Notes: generated by a model not told the origin, from the sequence alone. Shown: positions 52,805 through 62,949, counted from the first letter of the stretch. The stretch: DNA of 64,000 nucleotides from Prorocentrum cordatum (GCA_963575745.1 CAUYUJ010010446.1:419501-483500), one strand, 5' to 3'. Numbers and translations are program-made.

Positions 52805-54217
52805 GCTGCTGGTCGCCGAATAGCGCGGCCACTATCCTCTGGCAACTTCTGGTAGTGGTCGGGCAGGCAGTCGACGAGGTCGATCGCCTGGTTGCCGACC
52901 GCCGGTAGGGCAAGCCTGCCACGCTGGTAGGTAGCGAACTCTCCGGCGACGACGCCATCACAGGCGCAGCCGGATCCGCAGCCCAGAAGCGCAGACCACG
53001 CCCCCGAAGTAGTGAGGTCGTCGGGCGGAGGCGGCACGGAGTAGTAGGCCCTGGCCAGGCTGGCCACAGCCTGGCGCTGAATGGCACGAGGCAACACTTT
53101 GGGGCCCCACACCTCGCCGCGCCCGCCCAGAGCATTGAGCGTCGCGACGCCGTCCTGCAGCCGCGCCTCCGCAGCCCGCCGGCGCGAGCGCCGTCGGTCC
53201 GCGCAGCGCGAAACGCCCAGCCCCGCCGGCGATAACCCGTCCAGGAGATCGGCCAGCGACCAGACGGCAGAGGCAGCAGGTCGCGCGCCCAGTCATGTCC
53301 ATCACCTGCGACACCAAGGCGGCTCGCCATCCCCCTCACGCGAGCACCCCCCCCCCTACGCAGCTGGGGCGGCGGCCGGGGGCCTCCGCCGTCCGAGGTA
53401 GCTCGAGCAGCCCCGCCCCCCTGCCCGACGCCTTTCTTGCACGGGTTCTTGGGGGGCCTGTCGTCGATCATCTTGCTTGAGACACCGGGGGTCGCGTCCG
53501 TCGAGCGAGCCAGCTGGCGCTCCTCCATGGCCTTGCGGCGCCCCTTGAGCACGGTGCTCTCCTCCGACAACTTCCGCGAGATCCAGGTCTCCAGCGCTGG
53601 CGCGACCGGCGCGCGGCCGCGCCTGCCCTCCTCGCCCACGAAGAGCCTGTCGTTGTCCAGGCGGCCGCTGCCGCCGCCTGCCGTCGCCGAGATCAGCATC
53701 CGAGCGTGCCTCTCCCCCGGCAACTGGTAGCGCCGGCCCGCGAGCTCCAGAGAGGCCAGCTCGCCGAAGTTGAGCTGGTCGTATGTCAAGGCGTACTCGA
53801 GGAGCCGGCTCCGGGATTCATGCTCTCCCCCCCCCCCGTCACTGGGCCCGGGCCCAGCAGCTGGCGCCGCCAGAAGTGCCCACGCCCTGGCGTCAGCTCC
53901 TGGCGCGCGATCTCGCGCGAGAGCCACTCCGCCGCCCGAGGCCCGCTGATGGGCCAGTCGTCGAACGACGTGGTCGTGGTGAGAGACGCGGCCTCCTTGT
54001 AGGAACGGTGACGCTGGCTCGCCTTCTCGTGCCTCGCGGGCAGCGTCCGCAGCTCGCTGGGAGGCTCACCTAGAGCGGCTCCCCCCCTGGGCGTCGGCAC
54101 CTCCTCGCCTGGCCGAAAGAAGGGGCACGCGGCGAAGAATCCACCCACCTGGGACACACCTCGATCACCGCGTCGGCAGCCAGCCTCCAGCTCTGCCGCG
54201 CCAACGCACTCGCCCAA
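52805..54217 (-). pseudogene. Pre-RT region of the DIRS-like element
   Basis: In one frame (about 54,000-53,900) the minus strand reads HRSYKEAASLTTTTSFDDWP and AAEWLSREIARQ. In the next frame comes LLEYALTYDQLNFGELASLE, then LAGRRYQLPGERHARML, DNDRLFVGEEGRRGRAPVAP and SEESTVLKGRRKAMEERQL. The helical region YDQLN...ELASLELAGRRYQL is strongly protein-like and ordered before the RT. Its function is unknown and may be gag-like. From 53.4 to 52.85 kb the sequence is Gly/Arg-rich and frame-broken. Confidence 0.55.
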
Positions 54218-54299
54218 GCGCGCCTCTCCTCGACTCTCGGAAAAGCGCCGCTCGCCCCGGTCCGCCGCGGGGTCGCCCTCCAGCGCCAGCGGCGGCGGC

Positions 54300-55064
54300 G
54301 CTCAAGAGGGGAGGGGCGCCGGCCGAGCAGCGCCGAGGCCGAGGCCGCGCCGCTCCTGCTCCGCCAGCTCCGCACCTTCCGCCTACAGGCGCAAGCTCTC
54401 GGCCTGGTGCAGCGGCCCTTGGGGCGAGTCCCGGAACGCGTGCGTCGGCCCGCGGCTCCAGCCCGCCGGCAGCCCACCCATCGGCCCGAGCGGCGCCGAG
54501 CTCTCGATCCCGTCTTGGAGGTCCTCCAGGTAAATGCCCCGCTCGGGCGTGGCGACCACCCACGAGCCTTCGCGCGCGCGCACGGGAGCCTCTCATGCCA
54601 GAGCAGCCTACGCGGGCCCATGTCGCAGGAGACGAGCACTCGCTGGCCCTGACGAAGGTGAGCGGACATCTGGGACCACGGGCAGGCTGAGGCGCTCTGG
54701 GGCGCCCGTCGCCCTGCGGTGCAGCCACCGCGGCCGTCGAAGCGCCGGCGCCCGCCAGGAACGCCAGCACCGCCACCAGCAGCACCACGAGGCCCTGGTA
54801 GCCCGAGCACTCAGGCTGCGCACACGGCGCGGGGAAAGTGAGGTTGGCCGGTCCGCGGCGCTGCAGCTGGCCTTCCAGCAGGCGCAGCAGCTCGCGGTCG
54901 ACCGAGAACCCCTCGCCGAGGTCCGCCTCGCAGGTGCACCTCTGGCCGTGCCAGAGGCTCCCCAGCTGTGCCAGGCCGTCCGCGCCCGCCGCGGCGGCCC
55001 TCGCCCACTCCATGGGCGAACCCCTGGCTCGCGCGGCTGGATTGATCCAAAAGTTGCGGATCAA
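54300..55064 (-). pseudogene. N-terminal piece with hydrophobic segment, DIRS-like element
   Basis: Opens MIRNFWINPAARARG within the 75-bp repeat. GQRCTCEADLGEGFSVDREL, LLEGQLQRRGPANLTFP and a membrane-like LVVLLVAVLAFLAGAGA follow near 54,805-54,750. After two frame changes come QRVLVSCDMGPRRLLWHERL and WVVATPERGIYLEDLQDGIE (about 54,665-54,500). The same kind of Cys-containing segment followed by a hydrophobic stretch precedes the RT region in other dinoflagellate elements, in my recollection. Role unknown. Confidence 0.5.
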
Positions 55065-55100
55065 CCAACTGCTAGGCCAACGCGATAAACTATCTCCAAA
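55026..55100. repeat. 75-bp candidate terminal repeat, 5' copy (minus-strand sense)
   Basis: Matches 49,085-49,159 at 69 of 75 positions. The minus-strand start of the element's first open frame lies inside it. Confidence 0.85.
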
Positions 55101-55499
55101 TCCCGAAACAGGCGAGGCCCATGCGCGCCCGTTCCCCAGCAGCGTCGGCCGGGATCCCCTGTCCAGTCAGGCAATGCCCAAGAGTCAGTCCCGGGCACGG
55201 AGACGTCAGGTGGCTGACCTCCCCCAGCAGGTCATCGACTCGGTCCAGCAGAATGAGAACCCAGCCAACGCGGCAGCAGCCGTCAAAGCCGCTGCGGCCT
55301 CGAGGTGTAGCAGGCGTGGCAAGGGCGAAGGTGCCCGCGCTGGCGCCCTACCACTGCCGCCCCCGACCCCAGACATATCGCCCGGCAAGGGGCGGTCCGT
55401 CTTCAGGGCGGGCGACCGGCCAAAAGCGCGAGGACGGCCCCTCAGGGCAAAGGCACGGGTCGGGAGAGCGACACCGACACAACGCGGGCACCAGTGCTC

Positions 55500-56674
55500 C
55501 CGCCCTGTAAATGCCTGCCCCTGCCCAGCAATCTCACGAGCCTGAACACCGAGGCCCTCGCTGTACAGCAGCTCATTGGCATCGCCTGGCACCTTCGCCT
55601 GGCACCTTCGCCTGGCACCTTTCGCCAGCGGTCGCGTCTCCCCAGCAGCGGTCTACGAGATGGACTGCCAGCCCGAGGACCTGCTCGAAGACTTCGTGGA
55701 CCTGATGTGGAAAGAGGGCAACGCTACCCCACTGCTGACATGCCCTGGGTCCCAGACCAGGATGTCCTGGGGCGCGTAATCACCTGGCTTACCCGCCAGC
55801 CGAGGAACAGGGCGGCCTGGACGGTTTTCTGTGCGCAGCACTGTGCGCAGCATTGTGCGCAGCACAGGTTTGGGCACATCTCGGACCCCATTTCCGCCCA
55901 CGGGCAAAGGCTCATGGACTTTGCGCGGCAACAGGGCCGCAGGCCTCTCGACGACTGCCCATGCGCAGTGGAAGGAGGCGCTGTCCCGAGCGACCCGCAC
56001 GCCCTGGTCGATCTGAACGAGCCCCGCCCCGGATAAAACCTGCCTCTGTTCTCAACGACAGCGAGCTTGAGGAACTGGCCAGAACCCTCGGCCTGGCCGG
56101 GGCGGCCCCGCCGCCAGGCCCTGCGCTGAGGAGCAGGGAGACCCATCGCCTGGAGGCTGGAGACTCGCTTCAACCATGGCTTACGGTCCGCCACATGGTG
56201 GTGGAGCACGCGCGGAGGCAGCACACCGACCGCGCCTCGCGGTGGCACAGGCGGATCAGGACGCGACCACCAGGTGGTGACACCATGCACATACTCTCGC
56301 GCCTGGACCCCTGCTCGTGGCCCCGGACCGAATGCCCCAGATTTATCGAGTCTGTATACAGCGACCGTCTGCCCGGCGACTTTGTCCTCGAGGAGGTGAC
56401 GTGGAACCACGCGCTGGAGCTCTTCCCTGGAGCGGTGCAGCACCTGGGGCGCGTCAGCAGGTGCGGGACTGAGCGGGGCGAGCACATCGCAGAAGATGCC
56501 CCCAGACTCGGCATCTCTCCCAGAAGACGCAGCTGCGCCACGCTAGGCGCTGTCCTCAAGATCCACTGCGGGGCGGGGCAAGGTGGCGCCCCCGCCGATC
56601 TCCTCCACCGTGAGATGGGTTCGGCCAGCGTGTCCAAGGGCCTAGGGCAAAGGCGCCCCGCCTGCCGTTGCTAG
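55500..56674 (+). pseudogene. Frame-broken protein pieces, unknown (possible gag-like)
   Basis: Plus-strand YEMDCQPEDLLEDFVDLMWK is at about 55,658-55,717. One frame over, PTADMPWVPDQDVLGRVITW, then LTRQPRNRAAWTVFCAQHC, lies at 55,735-55,850. A small repeat TGTGCGCAGCA (three copies) encodes repeated AQHC. Further on, LNDSELEELARTLGLAG, then LTVRHMVVEHARRQHTDRAS, CPRFIESVYSDRLPGDFVLE and EVTWNHALELFPGAVQHLG, run over 56,055-56,450. A GGCACCTTCGCCT triplet repeat lies near 55,590-55,620. Helical and charged, no enzyme motif. It is next to the DIRS-like element but on the opposite strand, so it belongs to something else. Confidence 0.4.
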
Positions 56675-57043
56675 GCTCGAGCGTGGTAAGGGTCCGTGAG
56701 AAGGGGGGTCGTCCAACGAGCCAACCAGGAACGAGCAGGCGCCGCTTGACGAGCCCGCGAGGCGCGTACTCGGCCAGGCTGGTGCCACGGCTCCCAGGCG
56801 CGGCCCGCCAGCCACAAGCGCCTCGACGCCCAAATCAAACCCTACCACTACTCGGGATGGCGAGAGCGTGGTCGCCGCGGACCCAGCCCCAGGAGCGCGC
56901 TCACGCTCCCCAGTTCCCCGGTCGCCGCCACAGCAGAGCCAGGCGCAGGCTGGCGACGCAGCCTCAGGGGGCCGCGTCCTTCCTCCAGCGCTGACGCCTC
57001 GGCTAGAGAACGCCTCGCGGAGGCATCAAGTGGCCCCACCGAC

Positions 57044-57839
57044 GTGAGCACGCCAAGCATCGATCCTGGGGACCCCGGTTTCGAACCTGCTTGGGGGGGG
57101 GGTAGCGCAGCACCCCCGCCAGGCGACGACCAGACTGAGGCTGCCAGGACTGAGGCTGCCAGCACCCAACTGCTAGGCGTCGAGCCTGGGCCCCCCCCAG
57201 GCCCCAGCCCAGCCACCCTGGACGATATGAAGCCCCAGCAGGCCCCACCAGACGAGGCTCGGCCGGGTAGTTGGGATCAGTGGCGACCCCGGGACTCGTG
57301 GAAAGGATGGCAAGACTGGGGCTCTCAGCATTCGTGGGGCAACCGCCAGGGATGATGGTCCCTGGACGACAGGACCGACACCTCAAGGCAGCCCGAGCGG
57401 GGGACCTACAGGGAACGACCGCAATCTCCCACCTAGTACAGCAAGCCCTTCCACCAGATCTCTTAGGATCGGAGCACTACGCCGGCAAAAGGAGCTGCAG
57501 ACTGAGGCCGGCGACATGCACACAACGGCCAGGCACTCGTGCTTCCAAAACGTCAGATGGGCCCAGTGAGCCGCGAACGCGCCCCTTGACCCATTGCGCC
57601 CGTCCCCGGAGGACGCCAAGGACTTTCTTCGAGAGTTGGCCGAGGCGGAGCAGGATGTCATCGCGTGGGCTCATCAGCATGGTCACCGCGTCGACTGGGA
57701 TGACAAGTCGAAACAGAAAGAGAGAGAGACGCCAGAAAAAACACAGGGCAAGGCTGCGCCCTGGAGCAGCTCAGGCGCCACATCGGCGCAGCGAGACCAG
57801 TGGGAGCACAACAAGAGAGGCCGCTCTGAGGAGCGATAA
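57044..57839 (+). pseudogene. Trp/Gln-rich protein pieces, unknown (possible gag-like tail)
   Basis: An open plus-strand stretch to 57,355 has PGSWDQWRPRDSWKGWQDWG, then SQHSWGNRQG and a TGA. WSLDDRTDTSRQPERG follows in the same frame after the stop. A second open stretch, 57,594-57,839, reads SPEDAKDFLRELAEAEQDVI, then AWAHQHGHRVDWDDKS, and ends QWEHNKRGRSEER before a stop. The Trp-rich, low-complexity make-up and the charged end suggest a nucleic-acid-binding structural protein, which is only a guess. Confidence 0.35.
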
Positions 57840-57859
57840 CAGTCCTACAGCCCGTCGGG

Positions 57860-58704
57860 CCAAAGGACCCCCGCGCCTCAGTGCCCACCCAACTCACCTG
57901 TATATGTGCCCATGGGGTGTGGCCTTCCACGCTGGCGTCTTACACCATCGTGGTTGGGCTTTTCGCCCCACCACGGTTACCCTGATTACCCGGCATCCAG
58001 ATTCTCACATGGTGAGTGGGTGTTTCGCCCGTATTTCTGCTCGTCTGTTTTCTCCCCGTGCTGTGGGCTTTCGCCCTTCTCATCTCCGCCTCTCCCCCTC
58101 CCCCCGGCCACGCCTCCATGACGCATCCCCCTCTTCTGGCCCTCCCGCGGACCCGCCCGCACTGCCCTGCTCATGCTGTTCGGCAAGGGTCTCCTTGTGC
58201 TGTTCGACCAGGGTGGTGTCCCGGCCTACTGATCCACTGGCCTTGCACCCGTCGCCTTTCAGCGGCGCCCTGTGCGTCCTCTTGACCGTCAATGGCCGCC
58301 CGGCATGCCTGTCTGGTCAATTTTGCCTGAGGCCCCTCTCTGGGTTCCCCACGCTGAGTCTCTGTTTCTCAGCTTGCACGGGACATTTCGGTTCCTGTGC
58401 CTGTCCAAGTGCTTCCACTCCGCGATCATGTGCCTCTACAAGGTCTTCCCCGTCATGGTCTTAGGCTATGGCCTGCTGCGTTGCAGCCGTTTTGGGGACC
58501 ACTCCGTCTGCGTCACGTACCTTTCACGGTCCTTGGCCGGCGTCACCGCGCTGCTGGCCACTGGCTCGCCGTGTCCCCCTGTCCTACACGGCCGCTCAGC
58601 CCCCCGTCAAGGACTTCGTCTTCAGCTTCGGCTTCGACACCCGCTGCCTGTACGCAGCTTGCACGCACCTTCTGCAGCCCCCCAAGAAGGTCTGCTCAGT
58701 CTGA
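57860..58704 (+). CDS. Pyrimidine-rich region ending in a short protein-like C-terminus
   Basis: In the frame ending at a stop at about 58,704 the last 40 codons read AAQPPVKDFVFSFGFDTRCL, then YAACTHLLQPPKKVCSV. This looks like a real C-terminal exon more than like repeat. Upstream, in another frame (58,375-58,560), is FRFLCLSKCFHSAIMCLYKV and MVLGYGLLRCSRFGDHSVCV. No family known, start not defined. The strand-biased C/T richness of 57.9-58.4 kb could instead be intron or 3' untranslated sequence. Confidence 0.3.
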
Positions 58705-58756
58705 GCGGCTCTGTCCTCGCCTCTTCTCTGCTCTGTCTTCTCCTTCGTGCCCCAAT

Positions 58757-58875
58757 CTCACCAGCCCTCTGGGCGTTGGTGGTCTAACGGTAGCTCTCTC
58801 CCCTCTTCTGAAAGCCCTTCTTCCCCTTTGGGGAGGGGTTTACTCCTCCCCCTACCCCTCCCCTGGACCTGGACG
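58757..58875. repeat. Dispersed repeat with CACCAGCCCTCTGGGCG head, copy B
   Basis: Counterpart of 22,248-22,365. Just after the head, GGTGGTCTAACGGTAG resembles a tRNA-type A box, and about 45 bases later GGGGTTTACTCC weakly resembles a B box, so a tRNA-derived SINE is possible. Copy A has weaker versions of both. It sits just before the CCAAGA-type array at 58,890. Confidence 0.65.
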
Positions 58876-58884
58876 GGGAGGGGC

Positions 58885-59545
58885 TGGGGTGTCAGAGCGC
58901 CCAAGATGGCTCCAAGAGGGCCTCCGCTGCTCCAGGATGGCCTCAAAGATGCCTCAAGATACCGCAAGATCGTTCGAGATGGGTTCCAACAAGCTCCAAG
59001 AGGCCTCAAAGACCGCTCCAAGACAGCTCCAAGTGCTCTCGGAGTTCCCTCGGGACCCCCCCAGGAAGCCCCAATCCTTCAAACACATGGGAAAATCAAT
59101 GATTTGTGCCGTCTTGCCTTTTCGCTTCCGATGCGCTTTTGAGGCCTCAAGATGGCCCCAAGACCCGAAGAGAGCTCCCACAGGGGCCCAAGATGCCCCC
59201 AAGACAGCCCCAAGACCGCCCAAGAGCGCCCCAAGAGGGGCCCAAGAGCGCCCCAAGAGGCTATTTTGATGGTCGCAGAGGGGGGAGGCAAATCGAGGAC
59301 CCCCCCTTCTCTGATCGATGGCCTCCAAGATGGCCTCTGGAGGCCTCCGAAGCGCCGATGAGAGCCCCAAGAGAGCCCCAAGAGGGCCCAAAGGGGGCCC
59401 CAAGAGAGCCCCAAGAGCGCCCTATGAGCGCCCCAAGGCGCCCCAAAAGAGCACCAAGAGGACCCCAAGACCCCCCCAAGAGCACCGAGAGGGCCCCAAG
59501 ATGCTCCAAAAGAGCCTCCAAGAAGACCCTAATATCCCCAAATAC
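58885..59545. repeat. CCAAGA-type array (locus 5)
   Basis: Units such as CCCCAAGAGAGCCCCAAGAG repeat for 650 bases. Two non-array blocks interrupt it. One has GGGAAAATCAATGATTTGTG, then CTTTTCGCTTCCGATGC, at about 59,089-59,135. The other has CTTCTCTGATCGATGGCC, then TCCAAGATGGCC, near 59,308-59,335. The latter matches TTCTTTGATCGATTTCCTCC at 24,983, tying this locus to the 25-kb one. Confidence 0.85.
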
Positions 59546-59603
59546 CTATACGACCACCCTTCGGGTGATAAGGAGGTTCGGGGGGGGGGGAGGAACCAAC
59601 GTC

Positions 59604-59770
59604 TCACTCGATCGGTCTCACTATCGATCTCAGTATCGGTCTCGCTCGATCGATCTCCCTCGATCGATCTCACAATCGATCTCACTCGATCTATCCCACC
59701 ATTGATCTGACTATCGATCTCACAATCGATCTCACAATCGATATCACAATCGATATCACATTCGGTCTCA
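59604..59770. repeat. GATCGAT array, orientation 2
   Basis: CTATCGATCTCA, CGATCGATCTC and CACAATCGATCTCA repeat every 12 to 18 bases. This is the reverse complement of the GAGATCGATAGTG words at 43,188-43,465. Confidence 0.88.
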
Positions 59771-59773
59771 CTA

Positions 59774-59774
<1 letters not shown>

Positions 59775-59820
<46 letters not shown>

Positions 59821-60333
59821 ACCTCATCATCATCATCATCATCATCATCACCATCATAATAATCATCATCATCGGGACGCCATAATCATCATCAACCTCA
59901 TCATCATCAACGGGACACAATCATAATCAGCATCATCAAAATCAACATCGTCATACTCATCATCATCGGGACACCATCATCGTCATCATCATGATCACCA
60001 ACATAATCATCATGATCATCATCATCCTCATCATCGGGACACCATCAACATCATCATCATCATCATCATGATCATCATCATCATCATCATCATCATCGTC
60101 ATCATCATCATCATCTCATCATCATCGACATCATCATCATCATCATCATCATCACCAGGACACCATCATCATCATATCATCATCATCATCATCATCGTCC
60201 TCATCATCATCAGCATCATCATCATCAGCATCACCCTCATCATCATCATCATCATCGTCATCATCATCATCACCATCAGCAGCATCATCACAATCATCAG
60301 CATCACCATCATCATCATCATCTCATCATCATC

Positions 60334-60413
<80 letters not shown>
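59775..60413. repeat. (CAT)n microsatellite, about 640 bp, with embedded GGGACACC words
   Basis: CAT/ATC triplets with CAC, CGT and AAT variants. GGGACACC or one-base variants interrupt it near 59,874, 59,910, 59,967, 60,035 and 60,157. The same word forms the adjoining array from 60,416. Confidence 0.97.
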
Positions 60414-60415
60414 GC

Positions 60416-60645
60416 GGGACACCGCGGGACACCGGCGGGACACCGCGGGGCACCGCGGGACACCACGGGACACCGCGGGACACCGGCGGGACACCGCGGG
60501 CCACCGGCCGCCCGGAAGGGAGTCATTTGGTCCGGCCGCGCCTCAGCCACACGGGACTTTCGCGGGACACCGGCGGGACACCGCGGGCCACCGGGCCGCC
60601 CGGAAGGGAGTCATTTGGTCCGGCCGCGCCTCAGCCACAGGAGAC
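60416..60645. repeat. GGGACACCG array with a roughly 100-bp direct repeat
   Basis: CGCGGGACACCGGCGGGACA units are followed by GGCCGCCCGGAAGGGAGTCA, TTTGGTCCGGCCGCGCCTCA and GCCACA. The whole block occurs twice, near 60,475-60,550 and 60,561-60,642. Confidence 0.9.
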
Positions 60646-60689
60646 TTTCTCTCGCCCGCCCACGCAGCTTCGCCTCGCCCGCACGCACG

Positions 60690-60830
60690 GCACGCACGAA
60701 CACGAAACCGAAATCGATTTCCCGGTAGGGGGGCTCTCCGTTCCACTTCGATCTCACCCCCTCACCTCCGACAAACCCGTAGCGCCAAGAAGGCCTCCGA
60801 TGCTCCAAGACAGCCTCCAAGATTGAACAG
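60690..60830. repeat. Short CCAAGA-family locus with core (locus 6)
   Basis: ACGAAACCGAAATCGATTTC is followed by TCCACTTCGATCTCACC, then GCGCCAAGAAGGCCTCCGAT and CTCCAAGACAGCCTCCAAGA. The CCGAAATCGATTTCCC block recurs in reverse complement near 44,850. Confidence 0.5.
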
Positions 60831-60869
60831 CACCCTCCTTTCTCTCCTTTCCTTGCACGATCTATTTCA

Positions 60870-60932
60870 GCGTGTGTGCGTGTGTGTGTGTGTGTCTGTG
60901 TGTGTATGCGTGTGTGTGTGTGTGTGTCTCTT
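60870..60932. repeat. (GT)n microsatellite
   Basis: GTGTGT runs with CGTG and CTGTG interruptions. Confidence 0.95.
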
Positions 60933-62140
60933 CGTCCCTTTTCCCGTCAGCTCTCATAGGCAGGCTCCTGAATGGGCTGGTGGGGATTCGCGAAGCGTAA
61001 ACAAGTAGTTTCGGCGCGCCCCACCTTTAGCCCGACCCGGCGCCTGACCGCTAGCTTTTGGCGTGGTTTCTTCGCACTTTCACTTTTGACTTCCTCGCGA
61101 TGTGCTTAGATTGGCATGGTTTGTGCGCTGTTCCGCCCGATGCGTCTACACGATTTGCCAGGTTGGGCCTGCTGGGGGCGCGGTTTAGACCCCGAACCGC
61201 AGCAGCAGAAGTCCTCTCTAGCTGGCGGCCGCGGCCGCGAAACGCACTGAGCGCAGCGCCGCTCAATAAAACACGAGCGCAAACTATGCGGTGTACGAGC
61301 TATGTGGTGCAAGCCATGTGGCGTAAGCTATATGATGCAAAATATGTAGTGTACACCCACATCGCCTCGCCTTCGTCAACATGCCACCGGCTGCAAGCAG
61401 CGTTGGCCCGTGGACTGGCTTTAAGAGAAAACTCGCCCGAGCCTGTGGTAAAGCGCATCGCTTGCCAGATTGCCCCCACAGATGCAAGCGGGACGCTCAT
61501 GTTGCCGCACTATTGAAATCACGGTGAGCAATGATACTGATGATATGACAACCACTTTCAGCGCGGACAGCAACAATCCCCGCTGCCTCACGCACGTCCC
61601 GTTTCCTGCCCATCTGCGCGAGTACGAAATTCGCGGGAGTGAGCGCAGATGGGAGGAAAGTCTGAAGGGAGCTCTTTTCCTCCACGCTCGGATGCTTGAG
61701 CCAAACAGTCAACATGTTACTCAACTGGGGCACCCTAGTAACATCTGATGTTGCTGCTACGGCTACCTGGTTTAAGCTCATACTATTGCCTGCACTGCTA
61801 ACTATAGCACGCCCGGAGTTAAAACTGTTAAAGGCATGTTGCTCTATTATGTTTCGCATTGGGCGTCAATCGCTACACATCTAGGCTCTGTAGTTCACCA
61901 CCATCCGCGATATTCGCCTAAGTTTGCACGCTGCAGAATACTGATAAGAGCAGGCAATACACCACACAGATATTCGCTGGCCCCACGGGCCAGAGGCGTG
62001 CTAAGATCTCCGGTAACTGGTTGACAATATTCTAGTTCGCGCGCGCGGGGCGGCCCCTGGGGGTCCCCGGACGAAAAGTACCCTGGCAAGGTCCAAGCAA
62101 GGTCCAGGCAAGGTCCCGGGCGGTCCGACTCAGAGATGGT
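60933..62140. other. No gene recognised
   Basis: Begins with GGGCTGGTGGGGATTCGCGA near 60,976, a phrase also at about 26,098. A repeated GTG-AAGC-ATGTGG texture lies at 61,285-61,350. No frame has family-like sequence. Confidence 0.45.
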
Positions 62141-62154
62141 TTTCCTGCTGGGCG

Positions 62155-62765
62155 CGGCCTCTCAGGCCCCAAAGCGCGCCAAGAGGGCCCCAAGAGGCCC
62201 CCAAGACTGCCCAAGAGGCCCCCGAGACGCCCAAAGAGCGCTCCAAGACGCCGAAGATGACCCCAAGACGGCCCAGGAGGCCTCCAAGTGGCCTCCAAGA
62301 GGCCTCACAAGAGGGCCCCGAGAGGCCAAAAATCATGAATGTTACGATGGTTTTTGAAGGATTTTGGCCTTGTCGCCTTTTCGGCTTTCCGATGCTCCAA
62401 AACGGCCGAAGAGGACCCCAAAAGCGCCCCAAGACGGGCCAAGAGGCGTCCAAGAGGGCCCCAAGAGGGCCCTGAGACGGCCCAAGAGGCGCCCAAGACG
62501 ACCCAAGAGAGCCCCAAGACGGCCCCAAGAGGGGGACCACGAACCGAAAACTCGAGCCTTCCGCCCCAAGAGGGCCCCAGGAGGCCCCGAGAGGCCCCCA
62601 AGAGGCCCCAAGATGCCCCCCCAGGGGCCCCAGGAGGCCTCCAGGAGGCTCAAAAGAGGCCCCAAGAGGCCCCAGAAGGTTTCAAAAATGCCTCCCAGGC
62701 GACCCCGAACGGCTTCTCAAAAGGCCCCAAGAGGCCTCCCAAAGAAGCATCTTGACGACGACCCT
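62155..62765. repeat. CCAAGA-type array (locus 7)
   Basis: Dense GGCCCCAAGAGGCC units are split by a core with GGCCAAAAATCATGAATG, GATTTTGGCCTTGTCGCC and TTTTCGGCTTTCCGATGCTC at about 62,322-62,398. The core matches, in part, those at 24,817, 42,660, 59,089 and 60,700. Confidence 0.88.
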
Positions 62766-62809
62766 GTTTGGCCCCAAGAGCGACACAAGATGCCAACGAG
62801 ACGCTTCCT

Positions 62810-62945
62810 CCTCCGCCCCCTCTTCCTCGTCCTCCTGCTCCTCCTCCTCCTCCTCCTCTTCCTACTAATCTTCATCCTCATCCTCTCCTTCTCAGCCTCT
62901 CCTCCTCCTCCCCTCCCCTTCCCCATCCTCATCTTCCTCCTTCTC
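62810..62945. repeat. (TCC)n-rich microsatellite
   Basis: TCC/CTC triplets with CTCAT interruptions. It directly follows the CCAAGA-type array, as (TCC)n-like sequence also does near 25,940. Confidence 0.93.
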
Positions 62946-62949
62946 GGCG

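Larger units (their letters stand above)
49085..55100 (-). mobile_element. Degraded DIRS-like retroelement with RT, RNase H, tyrosine-recombinase-like and methyltransferase-like regions
   Basis: Reading the minus strand from 55.1 kb: a Cys-containing N-terminal piece with a hydrophobic segment, a second N-terminal domain, a pre-RT region, RT, RNase H, a region resembling tyrosine recombinases, and the start of a methyltransferase-like domain that breaks off near 49,920. RT plus RNase H plus tyrosine recombinase is the defining set of DIRS-type elements; the assignment to that group is inference. Many frame changes make the copy non-functional. The 75-bp direct repeats at 49,085 and 55,026 bracket it, 5.94 kb apart, and are candidates for its terminal repeats. 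DIRS elements usually have inverted or split repeats, so simple direct repeats would be a variant. Confidence 0.72.

Noticed and set aside
58760-58850. GGTGGTCTAACGGTAG...GGTTTACTCC as a true tRNA gene
   Set aside because: No cloverleaf can be formed: acceptor and anticodon stems do not pair and the B box is poor. Kept only as a possible SINE head.
60068-60826. 252-codon plus frame rich in Ile and His
   Set aside because: It reads the (CAT)n microsatellite and GGGACACC array.
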